64,000 nucleotides of DNA. It comes from Reclinomonas americana ATCC 50394. Its lineage: Eukaryota; Jakobida; Jakobea; Jakobida. Made by a program: the position numbers and the translations under genes. Numbering within the stretch: the first letter of the stretch is position 1; each line of letters opens with the position of its first letter. The notes below the pieces were generated by a model. That model searched no databases, had not been told where the DNA came from, and was given only the letters and a program-made list of their open reading frames with translations. The stretch lies in assembly GCA_048213135.1 (NCBI GenBank), contig PS015009.1, forward strand, positions 1,302,001 to 1,366,000. The letters run 5' to 3'. Of this stretch, positions 9,683 through 18,639 are shown in pieces.

Positions 9683-12600
9683 TATTTTTTAGGGGGTTTG
9701 GGTCGTTCAGGTAATTCCAACCCATTAGTAATGTCGTTTCCTCCCAATGTTCTTTCAAAGTCATCACACAACTGGTGTATAATGTCTTGTGTTTCTCTTA
9801 TAAAAAACTCACCTAAATCTTTATTCCTTCGGACAAACTTACGATAGATTTTTGCAAAGTCATTGTAGATCTCTTCATCATCAAAAGTAGAACCCTCATC
9901 CTGCATTTTGGCAATTACTCTTAACCCTGCTTCATCGGTTCGTACATACTCAAAGAGTTTTTCAATCTTGGTTTCAAAGTCCTTTATGAGCTCTTCAATG
10001 GCTTCTTCCTCCTGATTGCGCTTTGCAATGACTTTTAAAATATCAAACTTGTACTGCCTATCACCCGTGCTATTTGTACCTCCATTTATCGGTGGCTTGC
10101 CTTTCACTTTTTCTTTATATTCTGTCGGGGCAATAATTCCAATCTTATTATCAAAGTATATTTCAACATCATCAATAACTTCATCTTGCTTGTTGATGTT
10201 ATTGTATTCATTGTTGAACCTACGCCAAAACTGTAAAAAGTATTCTTCGCTGAACTTTGGCTCTAAATCAATAACAAACTCAATCAGGTTGAGTATTTTG
10301 AAATACTTATTGATGGTGGCTTTAAGTTCTTTTGCTTCCTTCTTTTTTGTGTTGATGAAATCGGCAAAGCCATTTTCAATTTCTATGATTGCGGAAATAT
10401 CCAACTCTTTCTTCTCATACTTTATAAAGTTGGTAACGTGGACTGTGTACACTTCACTTTGCTTCAACGCAGAGTAGTAAATATCTAATTTGGCTTCATC
10501 GCCTAATGGGTCAAAATCACTCACCACTACATTACTGAAATGTTCAAAGGCTTCTTTGATATTCTTTACATTCACATTCTTGTAAGAGAAATCAATAATC
10601 TTACAATCATTTTTGTACTTGGTAGTTCTATTTACTCTTGAAATGGTTTGAATTGCATTGATACCTCTTATTTCTTTATCAAGGAATAGGGTTTGCAACT
10701 TGGGTTCATCAAAGCCTGTTTGTAGCTTATCTACAACGATAATTAAACCGTTTTTCTTAATGGCGAAGTTCTGTAATACCTTTTCTTCTGAAAGACCACC
10801 ATTCAGCGAATTTGCATTTTGGTTTTCCTGCCCATCCGAACTGTAAACAATGTAAATCGGCGCATCTTTAAATCTCTCGTACTTCTTCTGTTTTACTATC
10901 TCAGCAAAGTACTTATCAATGAATTTCTTATACTTGATAGCTGCCTTAATTGAAGATACAGCAAGCATTGCTTTAGCTGTTCCTCTTATGGTGTGGTAAA
11001 CGGTAGACACTAACCTTTCTACAACAAATTTTGATATGGCTTCGATGCGGTCTGAATTAAGATAGATTTTCTTCTTCCTGATTGCGTATTTCTTGCCTTG
11101 TGCATCTATTCCTGTATCTGTATCGTCTGGAATTTCTTCATAGCCCGTATCACCCTCAAAGCCTTCTAATTCGTTATCAGGGATTTCAAAAAACATCTTC
11201 GCTGATACCGGAACAATGCCTTTGATTGGATTAAGAATGTAGCCATCTTCAATAGCTTCCCTCATTGTGTAACTGTCAAAGGGAACCCAAATCTTTTCTG
11301 CCTCTGCGTATTTATTGAACTCTCCAAACCTTGCTAAAGTGTGGTCGCTTGGAGTAGCGGTAAAACCGATAATCAGGTTTTTCTTTTTCTGTTGCTTCTT
11401 ATAGTCTTTACTGTTATCAAAACTGGCTTGCAATTCATCAAACAGTGATACCATTTCTTCATGCTGTGTGCCGCTGTTGCTGCGGTGTATTTCATCAATC
11501 AGAAAGGCAATGCGAAGGGTTGCCAACTTCTTAACTACCTCCGGAGAAAGCACATCTTTAACTGATGCGAACTTCTGAAGATTGACAACTACAATTCTTG
11601 TATCACTTTTTAAGGCATCGGTAAAAGTCTTCTGATTGTATGCCTCTGTGAACATACTTTTCTGAATGTTCATGTTGTGCATCTTTGTATCAAGCTGATC
11701 TCTTAATTGCAGCCTGTCCACAACCAACATTACCTTGTCATAAACATATTCACCGTCTTTGCGAAGGTCTTTAAGTTGCAAGGCTGACCAGCCAATGATA
11801 TTGCTCTTTCCGAAACCTGCTGCATATTGCAAAAGCAATGAGTAAACAGTTTTGTTGTTCTGATACTTCTGCCGTTTAGCAACCAATTCTTCTGCCTGTG
11901 CATCGCCAACGCCTTTTGCTTTGAGTTCCGCCCGTAATTTGTTGATGAAATAGTCCGGTTCATCTTCATGCTCCAAAAACTCATTTATTTTGCTCATTAC
12001 TTTATCAGCACCAAACTTTTGCTTTGGTCGTGGGCTGATAAGCCTTCCATCATTGTGTTTGTATTCTTTTCCTCTGCTGTTCTCTTTCTTCACTAATTCC
12101 CTTTCAATAAAATTGTAATAGAGTATTTCTTTCTCTATCATTTTTTTATCGTACAGGGCTTTAAATACCTCCTCAAAACGTTCTGTTTTATTCCCTGCCT
12201 TATTCAGTAAAGGGTAGGGCTTAAAGTCTTTGAATAGTTTCTTATTGTATGGTTCAAAATCGTAGCTGTCTGAGGTAACTGTATTTTTGATTTCATCAAA
12301 CTGGTTGGTGATATTACGGATTACATAAGTATCGTTAATGTCAGTTGATGTGATGTGAATTGCCTTCTCAAAAATTTTCAGAAACTCCTTGCGGATGGTT
12401 TGGCTTATATCATTGCCATCGGCAATTTCCAAATAAGCCTGTACTGCTTGCAGGTAGTCTTTGGCTACTTTTTTTCTGCCGTTATCCCTGGCGTTTTGAT
12501 TATTGTAGTTGCTTTTAAGTTCGCTGTACCCTAAGAAAATTCCGTTGAGGAAAAAGGACAAATCGGGTCTGAAAGAAAATATCTGTTTGCCTTCGTGTTT

Positions 12601-13005
12601 GAAGGTGTAGGGTAATTCCTGAACTACCGAAAATATGTTTTCATCAAATAGCTTGTCCTCATGTGTTTCGCTGCCGCTTGGATAAAATAAATGCAGTTTT
12701 ACGCCCTCAAATGTTACTGACTTATTGCTGTTAATGAAAATAGCCATGTTCATGGCTTCTTTGATACGCTGGTTCAGAAACTCCATGAACTTATCCAACA
12801 ACTCCTTTTCGCTGCTGAACTTGCGTAATAGCTTTCTGTAATTGTCTTTGTTGAGGGTGGTGCTGCTGATGAAATGTTTCAGGTCTTCTACTACAAAGAA
12901 CTGTGCAGACACAGTATTAGCCTTTACTTCTTTATACCTCAGCCCGTCTGGTCTTTCGGTTAAAAAGTTGACTAAGTATTTATCTTGTAAGTCTAATTCT
13001 TTCAT
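9682..13005 (-). CDS. hsdR: type I restriction enzyme R subunit (ATP-dependent translocase/endonuclease)
   Basis: 1107 residues. Together with HsdM and HsdS it translocates and cleaves DNA lacking the host methylation. The N-terminal nuclease domain has the PD-(D/E)xK signature RPDLSFFLNGIFLGYSELKS (Asp148, Glu162, Lys164). The SF2 motor follows: Walker A AAGFGKSN (395-402), DEIH box (504-507), motif III IGFTATP and motif VI TISRVNRTTKY. The C-terminal 250 residues are the helical assembly domain. It starts 3 bp after hsdS and its stop overlaps the next gene as TAATG. Length is normal and no frameshift is seen, so the enzyme is probably active. The operon is AT-rich compared with flanking genes, which suggests transfer. 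Confidence 0.95.
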   Translation of the reverse strand: MKELDLQDKYLVNFLTERPDGLRYKEVKANTVSAQFFVVEDLKHFISSTTLNKDNYRKLLRKFSSEKELLDKFMEFLNQRIKEAMNMAIFINSNKSVTFEGVKLHLFYPSGSETHEDKLFDENIFSVVQELPYTFKHEGKQIFSFRPDLSFFLNGIFLGYSELKSNYNNQNARDNGRKKVAKDYLQAVQAYLEIADGNDISQTIRKEFLKIFEKAIHITSTDINDTYVIRNITNQFDEIKNTVTSDSYDFEPYNKKLFKDFKPYPLLNKAGNKTERFEEVFKALYDKKMIEKEILYYNFIERELVKKENSRGKEYKHNDGRLISPRPKQKFGADKVMSKINEFLEHEDEPDYFINKLRAELKAKGVGDAQAEELVAKRQKYQNNKTVYSLLLQYAAGFGKSNIIGWSALQLKDLRKDGEYVYDKVMLVVDRLQLRDQLDTKMHNMNIQKSMFTEAYNQKTFTDALKSDTRIVVVNLQKFASVKDVLSPEVVKKLATLRIAFLIDEIHRSNSGTQHEEMVSLFDELQASFDNSKDYKKQQKKKNLIIGFTATPSDHTLARFGEFNKYAEAEKIWVPFDSYTMREAIEDGYILNPIKGIVPVSAKMFFEIPDNELEGFEGDTGYEEIPDDTDTGIDAQGKKYAIRKKKIYLNSDRIEAISKFVVERLVSTVYHTIRGTAKAMLAVSSIKAAIKYKKFIDKYFAEIVKQKKYERFKDAPIYIVYSSDGQENQNANSLNGGLSEEKVLQNFAIKKNGLIIVVDKLQTGFDEPKLQTLFLDKEIRGINAIQTISRVNRTTKYKNDCKIIDFSYKNVNVKNIKEAFEHFSNVVVSDFDPLGDEAKLDIYYSALKQSEVYTVHVTNFIKYEKKELDISAIIEIENGFADFINTKKKEAKELKATINKYFKILNLIEFVIDLEPKFSEEYFLQFWRRFNNEYNNINKQDEVIDDVEIYFDNKIGIIAPTEYKEKVKGKPPINGGTNSTGDRQYKFDILKVIAKRNQEEEAIEELIKDFETKIEKLFEYVRTDEAGLRVIAKMQDEGSTFDDEEIYNDFAKIYRKFVRRNKDLGEFFIRETQDIIHQLCDDFERTLGGNDITNGLELPERPKPPKK

Positions 13006-13008
13006 GCC

Positions 13009-14358
13009 TTATTCAGTTACTTTTAGTTTACCAGTTACTACATCATTGATTAAGGTTTTACGCAACTCTTTTAAGCTGTCAATCTGTAATTTGATGTTTG
13101 CAACTATGGCTTCAATGGTTGTTGTCTTTTTATCCAAATGCTCTGCAATGGCTGTTTGCTCTTCCACTGGTGGAATGACAAATTCAAAATCACTCACTTT
13201 CTCCATCTTCAAGTTAATCCGGGTAAAGCCTTTACCCTGCACTATGAATTTATCACGGAATGCAGGTGAGTTTAACAAGTAGTTCAGGTACTTTGGAACT
13301 ACTGATTTTTTTGTAATGCGATAGCCTTTGCAAAAGCTATTCAAATAAGTGTCTTTCACATCTTCAATTAGCAAGGCAGATTTGCCGATGTCGGCAAAGC
13401 CTTCTGAACTCATAAGAAAAAACAGGTCGTTCTTTTTTACCTTGTTCTGTCTTTCGTTTTCTTCCATTAAAACAGTATGCAAATCTTCGTGGTTGATGTA
13501 CTTGTTATTTGCAATGTTTGTGAATGGAATATAATGCTGTGAATAATCGCTTACCTCCTGATTGAAGTGTTCACCCGTTTTGCCGGATAAGCCACTGTAT
13601 AAATAGCCCACATCCTTTAAGCGTTTTACTTGCCAGTGTTTTGGTATTTCACCAATCCATTCAATTCCGCTATCCTTTAATGGCACATTCTTATCTAAGC
13701 CTTTGCAAACTGCTTCATTTATTAATGACCTGCTTAGCTCTTTGTAGAGGATAACTTTGCGTTCTAATAGGGTTATTTCATTATCAATTACTGCGGTCTT
13801 TTTGTCTAAAAATGTAGATATTGATATTTGCTCAGAAAGTGGAGGTAGTAATAATTCTAATGCTTTTGTATTGGTTTGAGTAAAAATAGGCATGGTTGTG
13901 TAATTACACCAGCCTAACAATGTATTACCAATAACTATCATCTGATAAAAGCAGAATTTAGGATATACCCGCTTTGTATTGGGAACCAAAACGTTGATTT
14001 GTTGGTTACATCCAGCAGCTACTGAAGAAATGCCGACCTTGCCAAGTGAAGCTCCGATTCCAACGAGAAAAATTGAGTTGATAGGAAATACTTCTATTTC
14101 TTTCTCTAAAATAGCTTTTTTAATGACTTTTCTATTTGAAACGCTAATTGAATTACCATTTATATCGCCAGGCGTAAACCAACATTCTGTTCCATCGCTA
14201 AAAAAATCTCCATTCGCTGAAGAAGGTGTTGAGCCAGTTTTCACCTTTTTTGAAAGTTCCTTTAACCTAATTATTCCCCAATGTTGGGGCACGTTGGTAA
14301 ACCATAAAATGCCTGAGCTTTTATATTCACTATATTTATTTTTTAAACTCAAACTCAT
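13009..14358 (-). CDS. hsdS: type I restriction enzyme S subunit (DNA specificity)
   Basis: 449 residues with the usual two-part layout: target recognition domain 1 (residues about 1-165), a conserved helical spacer (LPPLSEQISISTFLDKK...), target recognition domain 2 (about 215-385) and a second spacer that copies the first (IPPVEEQTAIAEHLDKK...). Each domain reads one half of a bipartite DNA target and the spacers set the gap. The target sequence cannot be predicted by eye. The start overlaps the hsdM stop as ATGA. No inverted partial hsdS copy is seen, so shufflon-like phase variation is not indicated here. Confidence 0.93.
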   Translation of the reverse strand: MSLSLKNKYSEYKSSGILWFTNVPQHWGIIRLKELSKKVKTGSTPSSANGDFFSDGTECWFTPGDINGNSISVSNRKVIKKAILEKEIEVFPINSIFLVGIGASLGKVGISSVAAGCNQQINVLVPNTKRVYPKFCFYQMIVIGNTLLGWCNYTTMPIFTQTNTKALELLLPPLSEQISISTFLDKKTAVIDNEITLLERKVILYKELSRSLINEAVCKGLDKNVPLKDSGIEWIGEIPKHWQVKRLKDVGYLYSGLSGKTGEHFNQEVSDYSQHYIPFTNIANNKYINHEDLHTVLMEENERQNKVKKNDLFFLMSSEGFADIGKSALLIEDVKDTYLNSFCKGYRITKKSVVPKYLNYLLNSPAFRDKFIVQGKGFTRINLKMEKVSDFEFVIPPVEEQTAIAEHLDKKTTTIEAIVANIKLQIDSLKELRKTLINDVVTGKLKVTE

Positions 14359-16430
14359 GCTGATAGCTCTTTTTCAAGTTTCTTTAATTCGTCTTCCAGT
14401 GCAGTCAAGCTGGAAGTAATTAAGGCAACGTCTTTTAGTTTCTCAGGCTTGTAAAAAACCTTGCTAAAGTTGACTTCTGCACCAATAACATTGTCTAAAT
14501 ATCTAAAGGGTTTGAATACATACTTAGCCATGAAAGCATCGATCCATTTTTGGTTTTCAGCTTCATCAGGTGAGTAAGGAATTATCTCATAGTCTTTTTG
14601 ATAATCCGGTGTTAGCTCCGCTGTAATTTCTATGTAAGCCTCTTTTTTTGCTGTTGCCTTCTTAAAGCTGCTTTTCAACAAAATTTTACCGCAGCCTAAT
14701 TCTTTTTTCTTACCCTTCGTTTCTTCAATCAAAGTGTCTTTATCTGCATCGTACCAATACACAGACTTATCGGTATAAACTTTCAGGTCGGTTTCTTTGT
14801 AGTCTAAGGCTGCAACTTTGGGGCTGATATTTTTTTCGTAATAGTCCAGGAGTGAAGTGTATTGCTTACTGTCAAACTCTGTTATTTCAAACTCCGTAAT
14901 TTCGGTTGTTGCATCTTCATCAATCTGTACAATTTTAACCGGGTCTAACTTTTGAGATTTTGCCCTTACTTCTTCACCGTCTTTGTTGATTTTTACTGGC
15001 AATAGGGTTTCAAATGTTTTTCCTTTTTCATCAATATTGGTAAGCATGATTGCCTGACGGTTGTAATAGAAGTACCACTTGTCAAAGACTTTAGAAAATT
15101 CATTGTCCCTGAACTCTGCTAATGCCTTTACAATGGCTTCCCTGTTTTCGAGTTCCATGTATTTACGTTTCTTACCTCTGCTTTTCTTTAATGGTTTGTA
15201 AAGCTCACTTGCATTGATAAGAATTATTTTGTCCTTACGTTTTTTTGCTTTGTTCTTATTGAATACCCACAAGTAAGTGTAAATGCCTGTGTTGAAAAAT
15301 TCATCTGTTGGCATCTGAATAATGGCTTCAACAATATCTTCATCCAAAAAGTATTTCCTGATGTTACTTTCACCACTTCCTGCATCACCACTAAACAATG
15401 TTGAGCCATTATGAACTACAACGGAAACTCCATCATCTGCTAATTGTGAAACGATGTGTTGTGTAAATAAAAATTGACCGTCTGAAATGGAAGGCAAATC
15501 AATAAACCTGCCTGTAGTGTCGTTCTCAATATCTTTTTTGTAACCTTTCCAATCAACACCGTAAGGTGGGTTTGCTACGACTATATCAAACTTCTTTTCA
15601 ATGAAAGAAATATTGGTGAGTGTATTTCCATAACGAATGTCCGCATCAACTCTAAACCTGCTTTCAATCTTTGCTAACGCATAAAGGCTGTCGCTCCAAT
15701 CTTCACCAAAGGTTTTTGTTGGTCGGTTGAAAGTGGCTTTGATATTGTCCTCCACACCAAACAACAAGTTACCGCCTCCACAAGTGGGGTCATAAATGGT
15801 AAGGAACTTACCGTTGTTGTCTAGCTTGGAAGTAATGATTTCAGAAATGAGGAAAATAATATCATCAGGTGTGTATTGCTCTCCGGCTGTTTCTGCTGAT
15901 ATATCAGCCCACTTGCGTTTGATGTGTTCTTCAAGTGTTGTTATTTCAGAGTTGTTGAACGGTGTTAAATCAATCTCACTCCATGCCTTGACTGTATCAA
16001 ACAGGATGCGTTTCTTTTTTAGTTGTCCGCTGATACCAGATATATCCAAAAACTTTTCTTCTTCAGTGCCTTTATCAACTCCCAACAAATATTTTGTTTC
16101 GGGGTCAAAGGCTTTTAGGTAAGCATGAAAATCTACATCAAAAGCCTTGTCATTTTTGCAGATGTCTTTAAGGGTTTTGTTTTCGCGAACTACAAAATCA
16201 TTGTACCCTAATCCATCCTCTTTAAACTCCTCAATGAAAGCATCTATATCACTTCTTCCAAAATCTTCTTCTAATGTCCTTGCATGGCGTATTAACCTAC
16301 TTTCAACCATGATAAGGGCAAAGTATGGCATCATGAATTTTGGGAAATCGCTTTGCTTAATTCCTGCACCGATTAATAAATCGGCTGTGCTCCAAACTTT
16401 GCCTTCGTATTGTAAAATATTTGCTGGCAT
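14355..16430 (-). CDS. hsdM: type I restriction-modification N6-adenine methyltransferase subunit
   Basis: 691 residues. With HsdS it methylates adenine in the recognition site and protects host DNA. The N-terminal helical HsdM_N region is followed by the methyltransferase fold: SAM-binding motif I DPTCGGGN (214-221), a motif II/III region FGEDWSD, and the catalytic motif IV NPPY (287-290). A C-terminal extension of about 250 residues, rich in Lys and Glu, goes beyond the E. coli protein but is common in this subfamily. It is the first hsd gene, 60 bp after the xre gene, and overlaps hsdS by ATGA. Confidence 0.95.
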   Translation of the reverse strand: MPANILQYEGKVWSTADLLIGAGIKQSDFPKFMMPYFALIMVESRLIRHARTLEEDFGRSDIDAFIEEFKEDGLGYNDFVVRENKTLKDICKNDKAFDVDFHAYLKAFDPETKYLLGVDKGTEEEKFLDISGISGQLKKKRILFDTVKAWSEIDLTPFNNSEITTLEEHIKRKWADISAETAGEQYTPDDIIFLISEIITSKLDNNGKFLTIYDPTCGGGNLLFGVEDNIKATFNRPTKTFGEDWSDSLYALAKIESRFRVDADIRYGNTLTNISFIEKKFDIVVANPPYGVDWKGYKKDIENDTTGRFIDLPSISDGQFLFTQHIVSQLADDGVSVVVHNGSTLFSGDAGSGESNIRKYFLDEDIVEAIIQMPTDEFFNTGIYTYLWVFNKNKAKKRKDKIILINASELYKPLKKSRGKKRKYMELENREAIVKALAEFRDNEFSKVFDKWYFYYNRQAIMLTNIDEKGKTFETLLPVKINKDGEEVRAKSQKLDPVKIVQIDEDATTEITEFEITEFDSKQYTSLLDYYEKNISPKVAALDYKETDLKVYTDKSVYWYDADKDTLIEETKGKKKELGCGKILLKSSFKKATAKKEAYIEITAELTPDYQKDYEIIPYSPDEAENQKWIDAFMAKYVFKPFRYLDNVIGAEVNFSKVFYKPEKLKDVALITSSLTALEDELKKLEKELSA

Positions 16431-16456
16431 TCTAAAATTGATTTGTATCCTATTTT

Positions 16457-16486
16457 ATAACGTTATTTAAAATTAATCTTACGTAA
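16457..16486. promoter_or_regulatory. candidate operator pair between xre and hsdM
   Basis: Two palindromes with an ACGT core, ATAACGTTAT (16457-16466) and TTACGTAA (16479-16486), lie in the 60-bp gap. Their centres are 21 bp apart, about two helical turns, so a regulator could bind both on one face. The XRE protein encoded next door is the obvious candidate, by analogy with controller proteins of restriction systems. This is inference. Confidence 0.45.
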
Positions 16487-16490
16487 TTAT

Positions 16491-16700
16491 TTATGTCTTA
16501 CTCTTCACCAACAACTCCCTCACATCCACATCCAAAGCTTCCGCTATTTCATAAAGACTTTCTACAGTAGGCTGCATGGTATTGGTACACCATTTAGATA
16601 CTGTTGTCCTGTTTACGCCCAAAGCTTCGGCCAGCCAGTTATTAGTTTTTCCTTTTTCAGCCAGTACGGCTTTAATACGGTTTGCAGCCTTTTTCTCCAT
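16491..16700 (-). CDS. XRE-family HTH regulator of the restriction-modification operon
   Basis: 69 residues, almost entirely one helix-turn-helix domain (NNWLAEALGVNRTTVSKWCT, then QPTVESLYEIAEALDVDVRELL), the size of restriction controller proteins. It is encoded just upstream of hsdM on the same strand and probably in the same transcript. It likely controls expression so that methylation precedes restriction. It could also be a plain repressor. An antitoxin role is unlikely because the partner gene is a methyltransferase. Confidence 0.85.
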   Translation of the reverse strand: MEKKAANRIKAVLAEKGKTNNWLAEALGVNRTTVSKWCTNTMQPTVESLYEIAEALDVDVRELLVKSKT

Positions 16701-16810
16701 CTTTTCCGCTTTCAGATTAATTAATGCAGAAAAATAAGCAGATTAAAATATCTCATTTTAGCAGAAAAACAGCCTACAACTGTTCAATTAAATGCTAAAT
16801 AGCAATTAAT

Positions 16811-16842
16811 ATTGCTATTTACTGTTTTTTTGAATACATTTG
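16811..16842 (+). promoter_or_regulatory. predicted Bacteroidota promoter
   Basis: ATTG at 16811 and TACATTTG at 16835-16842 are separated by 20 bp. This matches the Bacteroidota -33 (TTTG/TTG) and -7 (TAnnTTTG) pattern. Transcription would start about 10 nt before the ATG at 16858, giving a very short leader. Confidence 0.6.
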
Positions 16843-16857
16843 AACAAATTTTACTTT

Positions 16858-17181
16858 ATGAAAATTACAACTTCACCCTTCACCCCCGTCAACCTCCCCT
16901 TACCCCTCCTCGACCTCCACAAAAACTTCATCACCCACCAAACCCCCGAAGCCGCCTGGGCCATTGTAAAGGAGTTCTTTTTCTGCTTTTCGCCCGGCGG
17001 CATACAGTCAGAAATGTGGCAGTTGTTATCCGGGGCGCTCACCAGTAAGCAAATGCCCGTGCTTAAAAAACCCGTCAGCCGGCATAACCTTATCTTCTTT
17101 TATGAGTTCACCCTCCTGTTCACCCAGGCCGTTAACCTGTTGCTCCAGCAGCAAAAAGAGCAGCAGGCCGCAGCCCAATAA
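16858..17181 (+). CDS. small protein of unknown function
   Basis: 107 residues from the ATG at 16858 (MKITTSPFTPVN...), chosen because it lies just after a good promoter. The protein is a single mainly helical domain with aromatic clusters (KEFFFCFSPGG, HNLIFFYEFTLLF) and a Gln/Ala-rich tail (LLLQQQKEQQAAAQ). It has no signal peptide or transmembrane helix. A perfect 9-bp hairpin follows the stop. No family is recognised. It precedes another orphan protein gene, and the two may form a pair; this is inferred from position only. Confidence 0.55.
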   Translation: MKITTSPFTPVNLPLPLLDLHKNFITHQTPEAAWAIVKEFFFCFSPGGIQSEMWQLLSGALTSKQMPVLKKPVSRHNLIFFYEFTLLFTQAVNLLLQQQKEQQAAAQ

Positions 17182-17205
17182 ACCTGTAGTATATATCCAA
17201 TAACA

Positions 17206-17229
17206 GGCGCAGCCACTCCCGGCTGCGCC
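17206..17229 (+). terminator. possible terminator hairpin
   Basis: A perfect 9-bp stem GGCGCAGCC / GGCTGCGCC with loop ACTCCC lies 25 bp after the upstream stop codon. There is no T-run, so termination here is uncertain. The 260 bases that follow hold only a short GCGGCTTTGCGG piece and an AT-rich leader. Confidence 0.35.
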
Positions 17230-17490
17230 CTATCGTAAATGGTAAATCACCAACCGGCCCCTTCGCGGCTTTGCGGAATTAAACCCAAACCACTCAATCA
17301 TCACAATTCCCAACAATAAATTGTCAATGGTAAATCCTGCAAAAAAACGTCCAATAATATACAAAAGTGTTCAATGCAACTCATTGTCTTACAAAACTTT
17401 GTACGCTTAAATGCATTCCTGCCATCCACCGGCTCCTTTTCCTTATTTTCCCTCTTTATCAATTTTCAAACCTATAAAAACAAAAACACC

Positions 17491-18240
17491 ATGCCCTCAA
17501 CATCAGAAACCGGCCACGCCAAAAATGTGGCCAATTTTGAAGATCTTATTGCTTTCTGTAAATCTTACGGTGCCACCTACAATCCATCCCGGCCCGCATT
17601 GCAGATTGCCTCGCTGGAGTTGTTACGTGCAGAGGCCAATGCCAAACAGCAGCAGGTAAAAGCGGCCCGCACCGCGTTCGACAATGCTACCAACGCCCGC
17701 CGCCAGGCTTTTAAACCCCTGCGTTTTCTTTGCACACGCCTTGTCAATGCCATCGCCGCTTCAGGTGCCGGCCCATTGGCCGTGGCCGATGCCCGCACCA
17801 TCAATCGTAAAATACAGGGTGCAAAAGCGCCTTCTGGCAAAACACAACCCATTGCAACCGATCCTGCATCTCCGGCTTCCACGCCTAAAAGCATCTCCAT
17901 TTACCAGCAAAGCTTTGATAGTTTGGTCGATCACCTCGCCAAACTGCAGGAGCTTATCGCCCAGCAGAATGGCTATGCACCCAACGAGGCCGATCTAAGT
18001 GCAGTGGGCGTCAGCAATTACATCAAACAATTGCACCAGGCCAACTCCGGCGTCATCAGCACCTTCACCAACTGGAGCAACGCCCGTGTCCAGCGCGATG
18101 AAACCTTGTACAACCCGCTCAGCGGTCTAGTGCCGGCAGCGCTTTCCGTCAGGCTCTATGTAAAATCCATTTTCGGCGGCGCAAGTCCGCAATACAGGCA
18201 GGTAAGCGCCATCCCTTTCCGGTCCATTCCCGGTAAGTAA
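17491..18240 (+). CDS. conserved-looking protein of unknown function
   Basis: 249 residues from the ATG at 17491, preferred over an upstream in-frame ATG at 17374 because the 39 extra residues look like translated leader. Residues about 35-75 form a charged, probably coiled helix (LRAEANAKQQQVKAARTAFD). A Pro/Ser-rich linker lies at about 118-140 (TDPASPASTPKS). The C-terminal part is helical with a GVSNYIKQLHQANS motif and a short conserved-looking tail (GASPQYRQVSAIPFRSIP). No signal peptide. It is followed by a good terminator. The function is not recognised. Confidence 0.65.
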   Translation: MPSTSETGHAKNVANFEDLIAFCKSYGATYNPSRPALQIASLELLRAEANAKQQQVKAARTAFDNATNARRQAFKPLRFLCTRLVNAIAASGAGPLAVADARTINRKIQGAKAPSGKTQPIATDPASPASTPKSISIYQQSFDSLVDHLAKLQELIAQQNGYAPNEADLSAVGVSNYIKQLHQANSGVISTFTNWSNARVQRDETLYNPLSGLVPAALSVRLYVKSIFGGASPQYRQVSAIPFRSIPGK

Positions 18241-18259
18241 GGGTGTTTTATATTACAGG

Positions 18260-18288
18260 GGTCAGCCATTACCGGCTGGCCTTTTTTT
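18260..18288 (+). terminator. intrinsic terminator
   Basis: An 8-bp stem GGTCAGCC / GGCTGGCC (one G-T pair) with loop ATTACC is followed by seven T. It ends transcription of the preceding gene. Confidence 0.85.
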
Positions 18289-18316
18289 ATTAGGCAGGCT
18301 TTCCGTCCATTCTCCC

Positions 18317-18610
18317 TTGTCAACACATAGTATTCATAGGTGCGCAGCTGGTATAGGTAGCCACACGCATAGTAATCGTAAGTGCACAAATAGTATGTAC
18401 AGGTGCGCAGACAGCATAATTAAGTGCACGCATAGTATAGCAAGGTGTGTAGGTAGTATATTAAAGTGCATGAATAGCATAAGCAGGCGCACAGATGGTA
18501 TTATAGTCCGCTCTAATAGTACAGCTGGTCGTATGAGTAGTATAGACTAATGCAAGCATAGTATCAGTAAATGCACTGATAGTATAAGCTCGTGCACGCC
18601 CAATAATTCC
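18317..18610. repeat. degenerate 21-bp tandem repeat array, 14 units
   Basis: The core TAGTAT and its variants recur with no insertion or deletion every 21 bases, at 18326, 18347, 18368, 18389, 18410, 18431, 18452, 18473, 18494, 18515, 18536, 18557, 18578 and 18599 (position of the base two before TAGTAT). The loose consensus is AAGTGCACGCATAGTATAn(3). The sequence has diverged but the register is exact. One frame is open from a TTG at 18317 to 18550 and encodes seven-residue repeats (xxSIxKC), but the array continues past the stop. It ends about 30 bp before the next gene. Confidence 0.85.
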
Positions 18611-18639
18611 TTATCATTGCACCCTCAACACCTTCCAAC

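Noticed and set aside
16491-16700. An antitoxin of a toxin-antitoxin pair.
   Set aside because: The neighbouring co-directional gene is hsdM and no toxin-like gene adjoins it; a restriction regulator fits better.
18317-18619. A CRISPR array.
   Set aside because: Units are contiguous and degenerate with no unique spacers, the period is only 21 bp and there is no cas gene.
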